Assembly (NCBI GenBank): GCA_049999805.1
Contig: JBNGIO010006265.1
Coordinates: 309,711-355,638 of the forward strand
From: Folioceros fuciformis
Taxonomy: Eukaryota > Anthocerotophyta > Anthocerotopsida > Anthocerotales
Direction: 5' to 3'
DNA: 45,928 bases
The position numbers and the translations under genes were made by a program. Shown here piece after piece: positions 1-10,602 of the stretch; positions within the stretch are counted from its first letter, which is position 1; every line of letters starts with the position of its first letter. The notes below the pieces were generated by a model. It was given only the letters and a program-made list of their open reading frames with translations. It had not been told where the DNA came from and ran no database searches.

Positions 1-180
1 GGTTGGGTTTGGGATTTGGATCGGCATATTATTATAATTATCATAAGCTAACAGGAGTTGATGGGTTGCTTCGGGCCATGATTCGTCATCATGCCCCCCA
101 ACCCTAATCAATGCATGCTTTGTGAGCCAGGCCCGGGATCCAGTCGGGTCACGTCAAGTGAGGTGAGATGAGATGAAGCA

Positions 181-281
181 AGGTAAGGTAAGGTAAGGTA
201 AGGTAAGGTCCACCAAGCCAGCCAGCCAGCCACCCACCCACCCAATTCCTTTCCTTTCCTTTCCTCTCCTTTCCCTTTCCT
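181..281. repeat. adjacent simple-repeat tracts
   Basis: A run of about six AGGTA units (181-209) is followed by CCAG and CCCA units (to about 243) and then a pyrimidine tract built on TTTCC units (to about 281). One strand is strongly purine-rich across part of it. Confidence 0.9.
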
Positions 282-508
282 TGCCCCATTGTTGCTTCCT
301 GTTCTAGACCTAGACCTTTCTCTTGCCCTTGCCCTTTTGCTGGCCTTCCTTCTTCTCCCTCCCGACAGCAGAAGAAGCAAGGAGTGGGAGATGGAGATGG
401 AGATGTAGATGGGTGATAGATAAACAATGTGCGATACAGTTAGGAGGACTAATGCGAGAAAATGAGGGAATGGCATAGATCCATACTTATGATAGATGGG
501 TGGGCAGT

Positions 509-553
509 GCAGGGCAGGGCAGGGCAGGGCAGGGCAGGGCAGGGCAGGGCAGG
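509..553 (+). repeat. (AGGGC)n pentanucleotide array, G4-prone
   Basis: Eight consecutive AGGGC units occupy 511-550. The plus strand therefore carries eight GGG runs separated by two bases, which fits the standard G-quadruplex pattern several times over. Confidence 0.93.
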
Positions 554-1481
554 CCGGCGCCTTCTCCCCGCAGGCAGGCTAAATGGCAGTTTGCGTGGCC
601 CCACGTGGCCGGGATATCCTTGTCTATCCGGCCCCAAGTGTCAGATGCGACGGGCAGCCCGTCTGCCCGTCCTGCCCGTCTGCTCCACCCACGACCCCCC
701 CGGCCGCACTGCCACACACACCCTGTGGGCCCCACGCAAACCCGGCGCGATTTTACCATACCGGTCACCCATCGCATCCTGCCACTCGTCTTCCCTCTCC
801 TCTCTTCTCGGCTCGGCCCTGCCCCGCCCGCCTTGCCTTTGCCCCTACCCTCGCAGGCTTGCGTCCATCGGACGCTACCGGATTGTAGCTTACGCCAAAG
901 CTCCATCTTCCATCTTTACTTATGCGCAATCCTCAATCCTCTCGTTACACGAGACCATTATTCTACCATAAACAGTTTTTGGAACACCCCGGAGGCCTGT
1001 TCCGTCTTGTCCGAACAAACGCTCCAAGGCAGTATCTACTTTCCACAGTGGACGAGGGGGGCTTCACACGGAGCTCTTCAGACGGGCCTCCCGTACTTTG
1101 CACAATCTCACAGGAGCTCGCTCGCCCGCCTTCAGCACCTATGGCCCGGCACCGGCAGCAGGAGCAGGAGCTGATCTTCACCCGGGATGACGACACGGGG
1201 CGAGATACGAGACCGGATTCGGTTATCGTAACACACGATTACATACATCACAGTGATGCGGATCATGGCGCGGGAATGAAGAAGGCAGCCAGCGACGGGC
1301 CATGATGCACAACTTCGGTACCGACAGTCGGAGGGTTAACGAAACGATGATGGATCCTGAGGGTTATGCTGCATGCAAGCCGGGGACAGTAGCCCCCCGG
1401 ATGCGAATCACGTGGCCACTGCCTTCAGCACACACAGCCTGACCTTACCTTCCCCTTCCCTTCCTCTTCCCCATCCCTGTC

Positions 1482-1581
1482 NNNNNNNNNNNNNNNNNNN
1501 NNNNNNNNNNNNNNNNNNNNNNNNNNNNNNNNNNNNNNNNNNNNNNNNNNNNNNNNNNNNNNNNNNNNNNNNNNNNNNNNN
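1482..1581. other. assembly gap (100 N)
   Basis: Exactly 100 N, a placeholder length. Pyrimidine-rich CCTT/CCCTT sequence lies on both sides, so a longer simple repeat probably collapsed or failed to sequence here. Confidence 0.99.
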
Positions 1582-2397
1582 TCCCTTCCCCTTGCCCTCA
1601 CTTCCCTCCGCCTCCGGATCAAAGAGTGCCGGAAGCATGTCGGAATTTCTAGAATGGGGCCCACGGATTCCTCTCTACTCTTACTCTTACTCCTACTGTC
1701 ACACACACAGCCCCAAGAGGCTGGCAAAGCGGCCAGGCTCCTGCATGCGGCTTGGCCCGGCCCGGCCCGGCCTGGCCCGATCCGATGACGAGAGGATCCT
1801 TTGTCTCCCATTTGCTGCAGCGCGTGGGCGAATCGCGTGTCCAGGCTCATCGAGATGCGTGGCGCCTCTTCCCAGCTCCAGCGACTCGCTCCCTCCTCCC
1901 GTCCTGGATCAGGAACCAGGTTAGGGTTCGCCGCTGCCGGCCCCTTTCAGGGCTCCTGCTGCGCGCACCCCTCTGCCCCCTCCCCGCTGCCCGATTGCGT
2001 GTGCATGAGTCGGCGAGGCTGTCAGACCGTGGTACATTACCTACGCACATCACTCGCTTCATCGCACTCCCAGGCACACGACATGGATTTAAACGCGGCC
2101 GATGCGATGCAGTGCAGTGCAACGCGTCTCAAGTGCGCAGCAACGGGCCGAAGCCGGGGGCAGGACCAGGGAGACACCACTCCATTGGCCGTTGCGTGTC
2201 CTGAAGTGTAGCCTGGAGCCTATCCCCTTTCGGCTCCAACTGACCGCCCAGCGGTGGCTGTAAAAGCGGTCAACAGCAGGGATGGCAGCGTCCACATCGG
2301 TACTGGCGCAGGCCGGGGGGTTAGGCCAGGCGCATTATGTTACCCTTGCGACCACCTTCACGGGTAGAGGGGAGCCTGGGGCGACGCGCTCGAAGCC

Positions 2398-2421
2398 AAG
2401 CCCAGCCCAGCCCAGCCCAGC
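2398..2421 (+). repeat. (CCCAG)n short array
   Basis: About four to five CCCAG/CCAGC units in tandem. Confidence 0.85.
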
Positions 2422-2742
2422 CATAGAGGCCGGGGCCACCTCCACCCAAATCACGTACTACTACACCACCACCTGCCAGGGCCCTCCATGGTCGTTACTA
2501 CCAAGACTCAGCCAGCATGGTCATGACATGTCCGTCACCCAGGGTGTAACACGGTAGTGCCGCATTTCGTCCAGGGATCCACACAAGGGGGCACGTGATT
2601 CCACACCTTTGCATTACTTTACGTCTGCGTCTTTCTCTGCCCTTCTGGCCCGGAGAGGGGAGGGAGAACTGCAAGAGGCACGAAGCACACCAACCGGCTA
2701 TGGATGTACAATCGGGTTGGCCTTGGACTGACTTGACGGATC

Positions 2743-4511
2743 ATAAAAGTACATGGACTCTACTGCGCGCCGATTTCTTTCTTTTCCGCCTTATTTCCTA
2801 CACCCCGCTCCAGTCTGTCCACTCCTATTCAGGGTCGTCAGTCCTCAGTTCGTATCAACATACGTAGAATGACTTGTGTTGGCCCTGCACAAGACAGTCC
2901 AGGTGGGGAGAGGGTGAGAGGAATTTCGTTTTAGACCGTCAGAGAAAAGGGTACGACGACAGAGCGTAGCAACGCAGGACAGGCCAGGCCAGGCTAGGAC
3001 AGGACAGGCAGGAAGTCTGTCGCACCGCCTGACAAGTCTCACCACCCACAGTTGAAGGAAGGCGGGGAGGATGGAAAAAACTGCTTCAAGAGCATCTACC
3101 CAGTCCAGTCCCCGCTCGCCAGCACCTCCCTGCACACTGCGCACACGCCACTGTCCAACAGCTGCGTACAGAGTTCTTCTGTGACTCGAACGACTGGTAA
3201 TATTGCCAATCGTTCCTCTGCTCAACTTGGGGATGGGGTGCGCCAACGGCTGCGTTACCTGCGTCCTGCACATCCACGGGACGAGGAACTGCGTTACGTG
3301 AGCTGCAACAGTAGTTCTTGCGTCACGCCCTCTTAAGCCCATGAGCAAACGACGTCACCGGGCCCCTCATTTCAAATTTCTGTATTTTAGCTTTCATGGC
3401 TGGGTAGCCTGTGAAGAAAGAAAAAGTTGTAATCCTCAGGGCTGTGACAATCTCATAAAAAGACCACAAGCACAGCCGATTCACCACACACTTTCGTGGC
3501 GCTATCCTAACAAACTAATACTCAAGCACATGTACATTGATTGACCGGCCGCAAGGCTGTTACTGTGGCTCGAAGTGTTCACCAGTAAAGACTCACCTGA
3601 AACCTTCCAAGCTGCTCTTCCTTTCTTTGCAGGAACTCTTTGAGATCGTCAATCTGTGCCGTGACCCGGACCCTTTTAAGTGCACCCTCCGCTTGACCAA
3701 CAGCAAGCCAGTCAGATCACTCCGCATCACTATGATCCAAACAAGCAACAAACTTGCCATACACCTGCAATGGCTGCTTCCGGGTGAGTCTGTCCATTCT
3801 GCTCTTCCTCGCTCCCAAATGCCTCCCTGATGTCGCCAACCGATACGTGAATGCACAACCAGGAGGGAGGAGCTGGCAGATCCTCAAGAATCCCCTGGGC
3901 CCGTGTAGACAAACACCCTACCTGCACTATCATCAAAGGTAGTGTGAGACCCAGCAGCAACAAACACTCCGGATCAGAAAACATAAGGGAAGTGCACTAT
4001 GCAACACACTTGTTCCGGCCGGGCCTGCTCCTCCGCAGGCACATTTCGCAGGCACATCTTGGGCTGAGCCGATCTCATTCTTCTCGTCCGGCCGGCCAAC
4101 CACCTGATGTGCACCATTCAACAGCTCTAGTGCCAAGGCCCACAACCCTGGGACACTATACTGCGTATGGAGCACTTCTGCGGCTCTGCGTGCCGCAGAA
4201 AACATGGGCCAACAATTCCACCTTCAGGCCAACCACAAAACACCAAGCCGTCCACTACCCCGCCGGAGAAAGGCACCACATGTAGCATGATGGAAAACGC
4301 AACTCTCTCCAAACCCTGACAAGTCACATTCCGGAAAGCACGAACGATCGATACGCACGGTAATCTGCTCAAACATGGAAGCCAAAGGGTCCTTGTCCCG
4401 CGCAATCGCTGCAAACACAACGACAACTTCTGCAAAAGAGTCCTCCTCGTTCATCTTCCCCTGAAGCTCTGAAACCACAGACTCCAGGAGATCATCACTG
4501 TCAAATTCCAT
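2743..4511 (-). pseudogene. decayed tandem copy of the AIP2-like RING gene
   Basis: This is a collinear but broken copy of the intact RING gene at 5173-6886. The first-exon match lies near 4380-4511 (start ATG 4509-4511) and the second near 4000-4200, with PGLWALALELLN answering GLWVLGLELFNE. A shrunken exon 3 lies near 3750-3890, where LPAPPSWL answers LPPPPRWL; most of that exon is missing. The RING exon reads SGVCAVCREVLASGDW near 3115-3165 and then meets an in-frame stop. The residues answering the CKH of the RING have become LKQ. The last exon (about 2743-2867) keeps YELRTDD but has two in-frame stops, and the first Cys of the terminal CPVC pair is replaced. Splice-acceptor remnants survive, so the copy arose from DNA and not from mRNA. 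Without an intact RING it could not act as an E3 ligase. Confidence 0.92.
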
Positions 4512-5172
4512 CCCTGGCCTGGACATCACTAAAGCCATGGCACCTGTGTTCTCAAGAGCGAATGGCACTGAAGTTCCACAAAGCCAGGCAACAACCCTTG
4601 CGAGTACCCGATCGCGCTTGCGCTTAGCCAACATGTGCTGGCCTATGCAAGCAGACGTCTACACCCATATCGTAGGGCCGTAGTTAACCCCAGAATCACC
4701 AAGCTGTTGTAGATGGAATACTCTTCTAATATTTTAGGGCTTTGCGGTGGCAAACCCCAGAAACCACTCGCCATAACATAACTACCGTACGCTCCTCAGC
4801 CGTTTCAGGTTCAAGGTTTTTGACATTTGTCAGTCTTCGGAGGCAGTGTCGACAAGATCAGACCCGTTGATTGCTATCGTCAAATCGTGTCTCTTATAAT
4901 TATCCCATGATTCATCTAAAGGATGAACTTAACGCGATTAAAACTATTGGTAGACTATGAATACATGTACATGTGTTTCTGGCGACCAGCTTCTTGGGTT
5001 CAGTGGACGTGGACTTCAGTAACCGAGCCAAGCTCATCAGATCAGATATTCAACCTCCCAGCAACCTTCATGGCCAAGCATTCCTTTCTTGCAATGCAAG
5101 AGGTACGCGGCACACCATCCGGCTTTGTCTGCGTGTATCTACAATGGGGTAACAGGCCGAGAGACGGAAGAA
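4512..5172. other. intergenic spacer between AIP2 pseudogene and AIP2 gene
   Basis: No coding similarity is visible on either strand. It holds the 5' flank of the pseudogene and the 3' flank of the intact gene and is moderately AT-rich. Confidence 0.5.
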
Positions 5173-6886
5173 TTATATATACATGAACTCGCCCCCGCGG
5201 AGGGCGTTTTCCGCGCCTTTCCGCTCTATCGCATCTTCCTTCTCCCTCTCTTTCTTAGTCTCGTATACGTGGTCGTCAGTCCGCAGTTCGAATCTGCATA
5301 CGGGGCAAGAGTTGTGTTCGTCCTGCAGAGACAGTCCAGGGGGGAGGGGAAGGTCAGAAACTCGTTCGGGACAGTCAGAAAATAGTACGACCGCAAGCCA
5401 GACTAGGCCAAAAGTCCATAACAGGGTCTGACCAACCTTACCAGCCACGGTTTCAGACAGGGAGGATGGAAAACATGTTTGCAGGGCATCTCCTGCATCG
5501 AGTCTCCCGTTGCCAGCAGATCCCTGCAGACAGCGCACACGGTTCCGTCTCCCAGTTGCTTCAAAAGTTCTTCTGTGACTGGGACCACGGGCAGTTTCGC
5601 TACTTCCTCCTTTGAAGCAGGAGGGGGCCCCCTGGGTGCGTCTTCTGCTGCCTGCACAACGACCGAACGAGGGAACAGGGTAAGCCGAGTTTCGTGGGCT
5701 TCCATGTGCCACATCCTTAGAGCAGACAAAAAGTTCGAACAAGTGACCTCTGGCCCTTCAGTTCAAATTCCTGCATTCTAACTTTCATGGCTGCGTAGCC
5801 GATGAAGGAAACGTTTTAATCCTCAGGGCCGGACTATCTGACGGAAAAGCCATAAGCAGAACAGTCCAGCGCAAACTTGTTTCAGAAAGATCACATATTG
5901 GTGCGCACGCAGTTTGGCCAGCAGCAAGCAGATCACTGTGAATCACTGAGCCTCTAAATAAAAACTGACGCCGCATCCAAATAAAAATTCACCTGCAGCG
6001 TGACTGCAATGGCAGCTTCTAGCTGCTCGCCGACAAGGTGATCTTCCACGCTGTTCAGCAAGTCGCTGAGCTCGTCCAGAGGAATCTCCTCTGCCCGCGG
6101 CCCTGCCCATGCCCCTAATCCTTCAGCTGCTCCATCAGCTTCACGTTGTGCTCTTGCAGTCACAAGGCGTGCAAATTCATTCTGAGCCACAAGCCACCGG
6201 GGAGGAGGAGGCAGCTCCGAAGTCAACTGGCCACTAAAGAGAAACCCACCGCCTGCAATACCAGTGCAACAATGTAAGAGGGAGCAGCAGCAATACATTA
6301 AAGCCGGCAGCAATATTTGAAGGAAAGTGGACTATGCAACACACTTGTTCCGGCCCGCTGCTGGGCAGGTCCCTCCTGATTCGTTTCTTCCTCTCCGAGA
6401 AAATTTTGGGCCTTCGTTGCGAACGCACGGATCTCTTTCTTTTCGTCTGGCCGGACAACAACCTTAAGAGCTTCATTGAACAGCTCCAGTCCCAAAACCC
6501 ACAAACCTCGAGCAGTGTACCGCGTCTGGAGCAGTTTTGCGGCTCGGCATACAGCCGAATGTACCTGCCAGCAGGTAAATCTTCAGTCAAGCCACCAACG
6601 AACTAAAGGCAAGCCGAAACACAGTACTCAGAGCCACGTTACAGCGACCTGTCACACCCAGCAGCACGCGGATAAACTCTCCAAACCCTAACTACACGAA
6701 GCCCGGCGGTACACAGGAACGATCGATACCCACAGTAATCCGTTCGAATGTGGAAGCAGAAGGGTACTTGTCCCGCACAATCGCAGTAAGGGCAGCAACA
6801 GCTTCTGCAAAAGAGTCCTTCTTGTTCATCTTCTTCTGAAGCTCGGAAACCACCGACTCCAGGGGCTCTTCTCTGTCAATCTCCAT
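5173..6886 (-). CDS. AIP2: AIP2-like RING-H2 E3 ubiquitin ligase
   Basis: Five exons: 6886-6734, 6564-6345, 6252-5993, 5651-5442 and 5322-5173. All junctions are in phase and give 330 aa, close to the ~310 aa of Arabidopsis AIP2. The N-terminal half matches the family's helical region (motifs RDKYPSAS, LLQTRYTARGLW and PRWLVAQN). A RING-H2 finger follows at about residues 250-291: CAVC, then CKHVFHPPC, then CPVC, with the C-x2-C, C-x-H-x2-H-x2-C and C-x2-C ligands all present. The conserved tail ends GGEFMYI. AIP2 is known as a soluble E3 that ubiquitinates the seed transcription factor ABI3; other substrates are possible outside seed plants. Exon 4 ends just after KPWL, so the RING is split between two exons. 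The start is the first ATG before the conserved exon-1 block. A decayed copy lies directly downstream, and the mitochondrial ACP gene is divergent on the other side. Confidence 0.95.
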
Positions 6887-7420
6887 CCCTCAGGCCTGGA
6901 CATCATCAAAGAAACAGCATCTGTGAGTACAGCGCATGACGGTCACCTTCTACCCCACGACAGCAGGATCTTTGCAACACAGCGAACCAAAGAGAAAGAG
7001 ATCTAATTTGTTGGCAAATGTACATGCGCTTCCACAACACCACGAAGCAAAAAAACTGACGCACTGTTGAAAATCCTCTGCGGTACTGGGAGTTCACGAC
7101 TGCCAACCTGAAGCAAGGCCTTTAAAGATAGCTGAGGGCAGACCGTCGAGATCCTGAACGAGTGCCGAACAAGCAACCAACGCAATCGCCGTGAGATTCC
7201 GTGCAGGATGCAGATCCCTCGTATTTTCTGGCGTCACGCCCGATTCAACTGGAGCTGCCTTTAGGGTGCATCCATCTGTCCAGGTGGATCTGTTTTCATT
7301 CAACCGTTGCCCTAAACCACGTTCACGGTACTTTGACGGGAAGGGAGACGGACTACGAGGGTTTGCTTGCTCGATCAGCGGACTCAGCGGGAGCAGACGT
7401 AGGAATCGCGGATTGTCAGG
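6887..7420. promoter_or_regulatory. shared divergent promoter region, AIP2 / mtACP
   Basis: The two start codons lie 534 bp apart on opposite strands, so both 5' UTRs and core promoters must lie here. No TATA box stands out on either side. Open frames through it show no family similarity. Confidence 0.55.
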
Positions 7421-8221
7421 ATGCAGGCGCTGCGAGGGGCTGTGGTTCGGCGGCTGCGGGTGCCGGTCACGGCCAGCAGCCTGAGGCCCACACTGCTGGG
7501 ATCCAGCTGGCTTAGAAACTTCTCGGAGGAGGCGCATGCCCGATCTACTTACTTGGACAGGGGCCAAGTCACAGACCGCATCCTCAACGTCGTCAAGACC
7601 TTTCAAAAGGTTGATCCTTCCAAGGTTTGTTCCGCTGCACCCTACCTGTGCCGCATAGATTGCCTCCTCCCTGCGCTACCTTGAGTCTCGCTTTGTGTTT
7701 GATCGGGTCAGTTTATCCCGAGCGAAATTGATGTTTGGAGTGTAAGCGGATTAATGCCCTGATCACTTTGCTCATTGTGTGGGTTGCCAGGTTAGCTACA
7801 TTTCTTCGCTGACATTGTGATCGTAGTTCTTGTTCTTCTTGATGATTTGTCTGTGCAGTGTGTTGTGACAGGCTTGGTTTTTGTTGACTCAGTGTCCGCA
7901 GAAATGTGCTGTTTGTTTTGGTGGTTGTCTTGTGGTTTTGTGCCTCTGAGTCACATGTGCCACTTGAGCGGATTCCAGCTTGCTGGTAGAGTTGGTTTGA
8001 AGTTCTCTGTTTTGAATTAAGAAATGTGGTTAATTGTTGTGCAGGTGACTCCAACGTCGAATTTCCAAAAGGACCTTGGACTGGATAGCTTAGACACAGT
8101 CGAGATCGTCATGGCATTCGAGGAGGAGTTTGCCTTGGAAATCCCGGACAGCGATGCGGATAACATCACCTCGGTTGGGGAGGCGATCGACTACATTGCA
8201 TCTCACCCTCGGGCCAAGTAG
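7421..8221 (+). CDS. mitochondrial acyl carrier protein
   Basis: Two exons, 7421-7624 and 8045-8221, are joined in phase to give 126 aa, the usual length for plant mitochondrial ACP. The first ~35 residues are rich in Arg, Ser, Leu and Ala and lack acids until [17 protein letters not shown], as expected of a mitochondrial presequence. The ACP helices follow ([12 protein letters not shown]), then [20 protein letters not shown]. The Ser of GLDSLD is the 4'-phosphopantetheine attachment site. The C-terminus is the typical [15 protein letters not shown] block. The protein carries acyl chains in mitochondrial type II fatty-acid synthesis (lipoate supply), and members of the family also associate with complex I. 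The single 420-nt intron falls just before the phosphopantetheine helix. Confidence 0.96.
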
Positions 8222-8623
8222 CTTCTGACTGCACGTACTGGACAGTGGAACAAGCACTTTTGGGTTGCTATGCCGAGTGATCGGCGTAAAGGTTTTAAGG
8301 CTTACCTTATCAGGTGCATTGTGAGCATTCACTGTGCAGTTGTAGAGTTTGGACCCATCCTGACGGCAGACAAATCTTGTCATAGCACTTCTTGTGCCTC
8401 AGCTTGATCCCCACATTTGGAGGAAATGGGGACTTGTGCAAGTGATAGTAAGGTTCATTAGGTCCTGCGGAGACCGTTTGCAATCGAAATGGACACCTCT
8501 TTACGATCCTATCATACCTCTTTGAGTCTGGAGCACAAGGTAAGCTTCCCTATCTTCGTACAAGACTAATGAATTTGAAGATCCGAATACATACTATACA
8601 TAGTTTGAGCCTGCTTGTGGATT
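8222..8623. other. 3' ends of convergent genes mtACP and pTAC5
   Basis: Only 402 bp separate the two stop codons, which face each other, so both 3' UTRs and poly(A) sites must lie in this stretch. I see no further gene. Confidence 0.6.
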
Positions 8624-10602
8624 TTATGCACAGACGTCACACTTGACTGTTCCACTTCCTTCGCAGTAGGGGCACTTGGCACCTTCCTCGACCCAGTCCA
8701 GAAACTGCAAAAGACACAGCGACTTCGTTCAAAGACTTGTCCACGACAAGACGCTTCATTCAAAAGCCAGTCGGGCAAACTCACCTGCTCCTCCACATTC
8801 AATTCTCCTGTGCCCTCGCATTCTGCGTAAGAATCCACAAATCCCGGTCAGACAAAGTCTTTGCGTTGACACAGGAAGGATGAATTGAGGGAAGGTTGGC
8901 CGAGTTCTATACCGGTACACATCATGCTACCCGCTCCCTTGCACACAAAGCATCTGTCCACTTTGATAGCAGGTGGTGAACCGCGGCCATTCCTGTTCAC
9001 AAGTCTGCTGGGTTCCTCCCACCTGTTCTCTCCCAACAGGTAAACGCGCCGCGCCTCACCGGAATTTCTGTCGGTCCTGGGATCGCGACCTGCAGCAGGT
9101 CCCTCTTTTGGCTTGCTCTTGATCGCAGTTCCCTGCAAAAACCACCCAACAAAGCCCTCATTGTTAAGGTTGGCAAACCATGGCCAGAAGAATCGATCCT
9201 GTCCTCAACTCAACGGTCTTAACTTTGGCTTTGGGTGGTGATTGCGGAGAAGATTGACAATAGACACCAGTGACGGCGGCTCTCTTGTCGGATGCGTCTG
9301 TGGATCCTGATGCTGATGGATTCTCTCCAAACAAGCGAGCCAATAGTTCCTGGGTCAGAACTCCGTCCTCTGCGGCCCCTACACTAGACTGCATCCACAA
9401 GAAATCACAAACGGAATCATAAGCTCGGAAATCAAATCTAGTGGTCACAACAAGAGAAGAGCTTGACACCAGTGATGCGCGCACACCTGCCAGGTCTTCA
9501 CAGCACTCTCAGTTCCAGTATCAAAACTCGCGTCCTCCATTTCATCCTCTCCTGAGTAGAACCCCAAAGCGGCCAGAGCTTCCTGTAAATAGGCAAGTTG
9601 CATGCAATTCTTCAGGTGAAGAGCAGCAAGCAATGACTACAAAGTTCCTTGCATGAAACAGGCCTCTCATGCAGAGATGAAGACAAGCTTCAAGCCTGTT
9701 TCCACATGGACGGGCTGCCCCAACTTATACCAAGACGAAATGGCACGCACCCAAGGACATGTTTAGAAAAGAGCCCGGCGCTCCTGCCACACCTGCAATG
9801 CCTTCACGTCATCCCCCTCTGTTCCCAGTTTCAGAGTACGTCTTTTCTTCACAGATGCTGCGGGACCGGGCCTGGTGGAGCTGGATGCCTCAGAGGGAGT
9901 TGGAGATTCCTGGACCCTGGTCTTGATGACCAACACCGGCTCCTGCTTCGGTTTCACAGACTCCGACTGCAAGGGCACGGCCACATCTGGAGGGGGAACA
10001 GTCTTCACCACTTCCAGGGGCGTAATATAGGAAGCGACAACGGGCACTTGCACTGCCTCCGAGAAGGTGACGGAGTCCAGCTTCCTAGAGGACGAGGAGC
10101 TGCTTGAGATCCGGGGTGGGGGGGAGGAGACTCGGGTCTCCACTGTCTCTGCATCACGCAGGGACCTGAGCAGGCTGTTCAGTCCCTTCATGAGATCCGA
10201 CAGTGTGGAGCTGCTTGGGGATGTGTCCTTGGCTGCTGCTTGCAAGGACTCTATTTCCTGCCTCAGGGCAGTGATCTCGTTGTTCAGGGCAGCGGACTGG
10301 TCCGCCCAGGCCTTGCGTTCTACGTCCCAACGAGCCTGCTCTCGCAACCATCTCTGCTCCTCCCGCAACCACCTCTGCTCCTCTCGCAGCCACCTCTGCT
10401 CCTCCCGTTCCGAGTAGGATGAATCAGACGGTCCTGCTGCCCGGATGTATATGGCGCTCTGGGACCTCGAGAGTCGCCTGGTTAAACCCACCTGTTGCTT
10501 ATCCATTCCCGTTCTCAGCGGCCTGGTCCTGCCTGCAACAACGTACGAGCTGATAGAGATGGACTTCGGTACCTCCCTCACTTGGAAAGAGCAGCATGAC
10601 AT
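8624..10602 (-). CDS. PTAC5: plastid transcriptionally active protein pTAC5
   Basis: Six exons: 10602-9793, 9582-9487, 9388-9215, 9132-8913, 8822-8785 and 8704-8624. They give about 472 aa, against 387 for Arabidopsis pTAC5. The order is: a Ser-rich, acid-poor N-terminus consistent with a plastid transit peptide; three tandem EEQRWLR units (about residues 67-93) opening a coiled coil; a Ser/Pro-rich linker; a peptidoglycan-binding-like fold (LKLGTEGDDVKALQ, EALAALGFYSG, FDTGTESAVKTWQ, about 250-325); and a DnaJ-type zinc finger with four CxxC pairs (CFVCKGAG, CTECEGTG, CPYCEGSG, CDVC, about 421-471). pTAC5 belongs to the plastid transcription-active chromosome and is known to work with HSP21. 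The start is the ATG opening MSCCSFQVREV; an in-frame ATG 57 nt upstream is possible. The end of exon 3 is the least certain junction. This gene is convergent with mtACP. Confidence 0.9.

Larger units (their letters stand above)
1..2742. other. gene-free low-complexity region
   Basis: I see no convincing gene here. The open frames on both strands are translations of simple repeats or of GC-rich sequence with no family resemblance, and they overlap each other in several frames. The stretch holds GGTAA, CCAG/CCCA, TTTCC, GGGCA and CCCAG tracts and a 100-N gap. It ends where homology to the AIP2 gene begins. Confidence 0.6.

Noticed and set aside
462-1305. Overlapping open frames on both strands in the first 1.3 kb
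   Set aside because: They are translations of GGGCA and pyrimidine repeats and of GC-rich sequence, overlap each other in several frames, and resemble no family.
1373-1924. Open frames reading through the first N gap
   Set aside because: The gap has placeholder length, so the frame across it is meaningless.
2845-3348. 167-codon minus-strand frame as a separate gene
   Set aside because: It runs across exon and intron remnants of the AIP2 pseudogene in the wrong frame for the RING.
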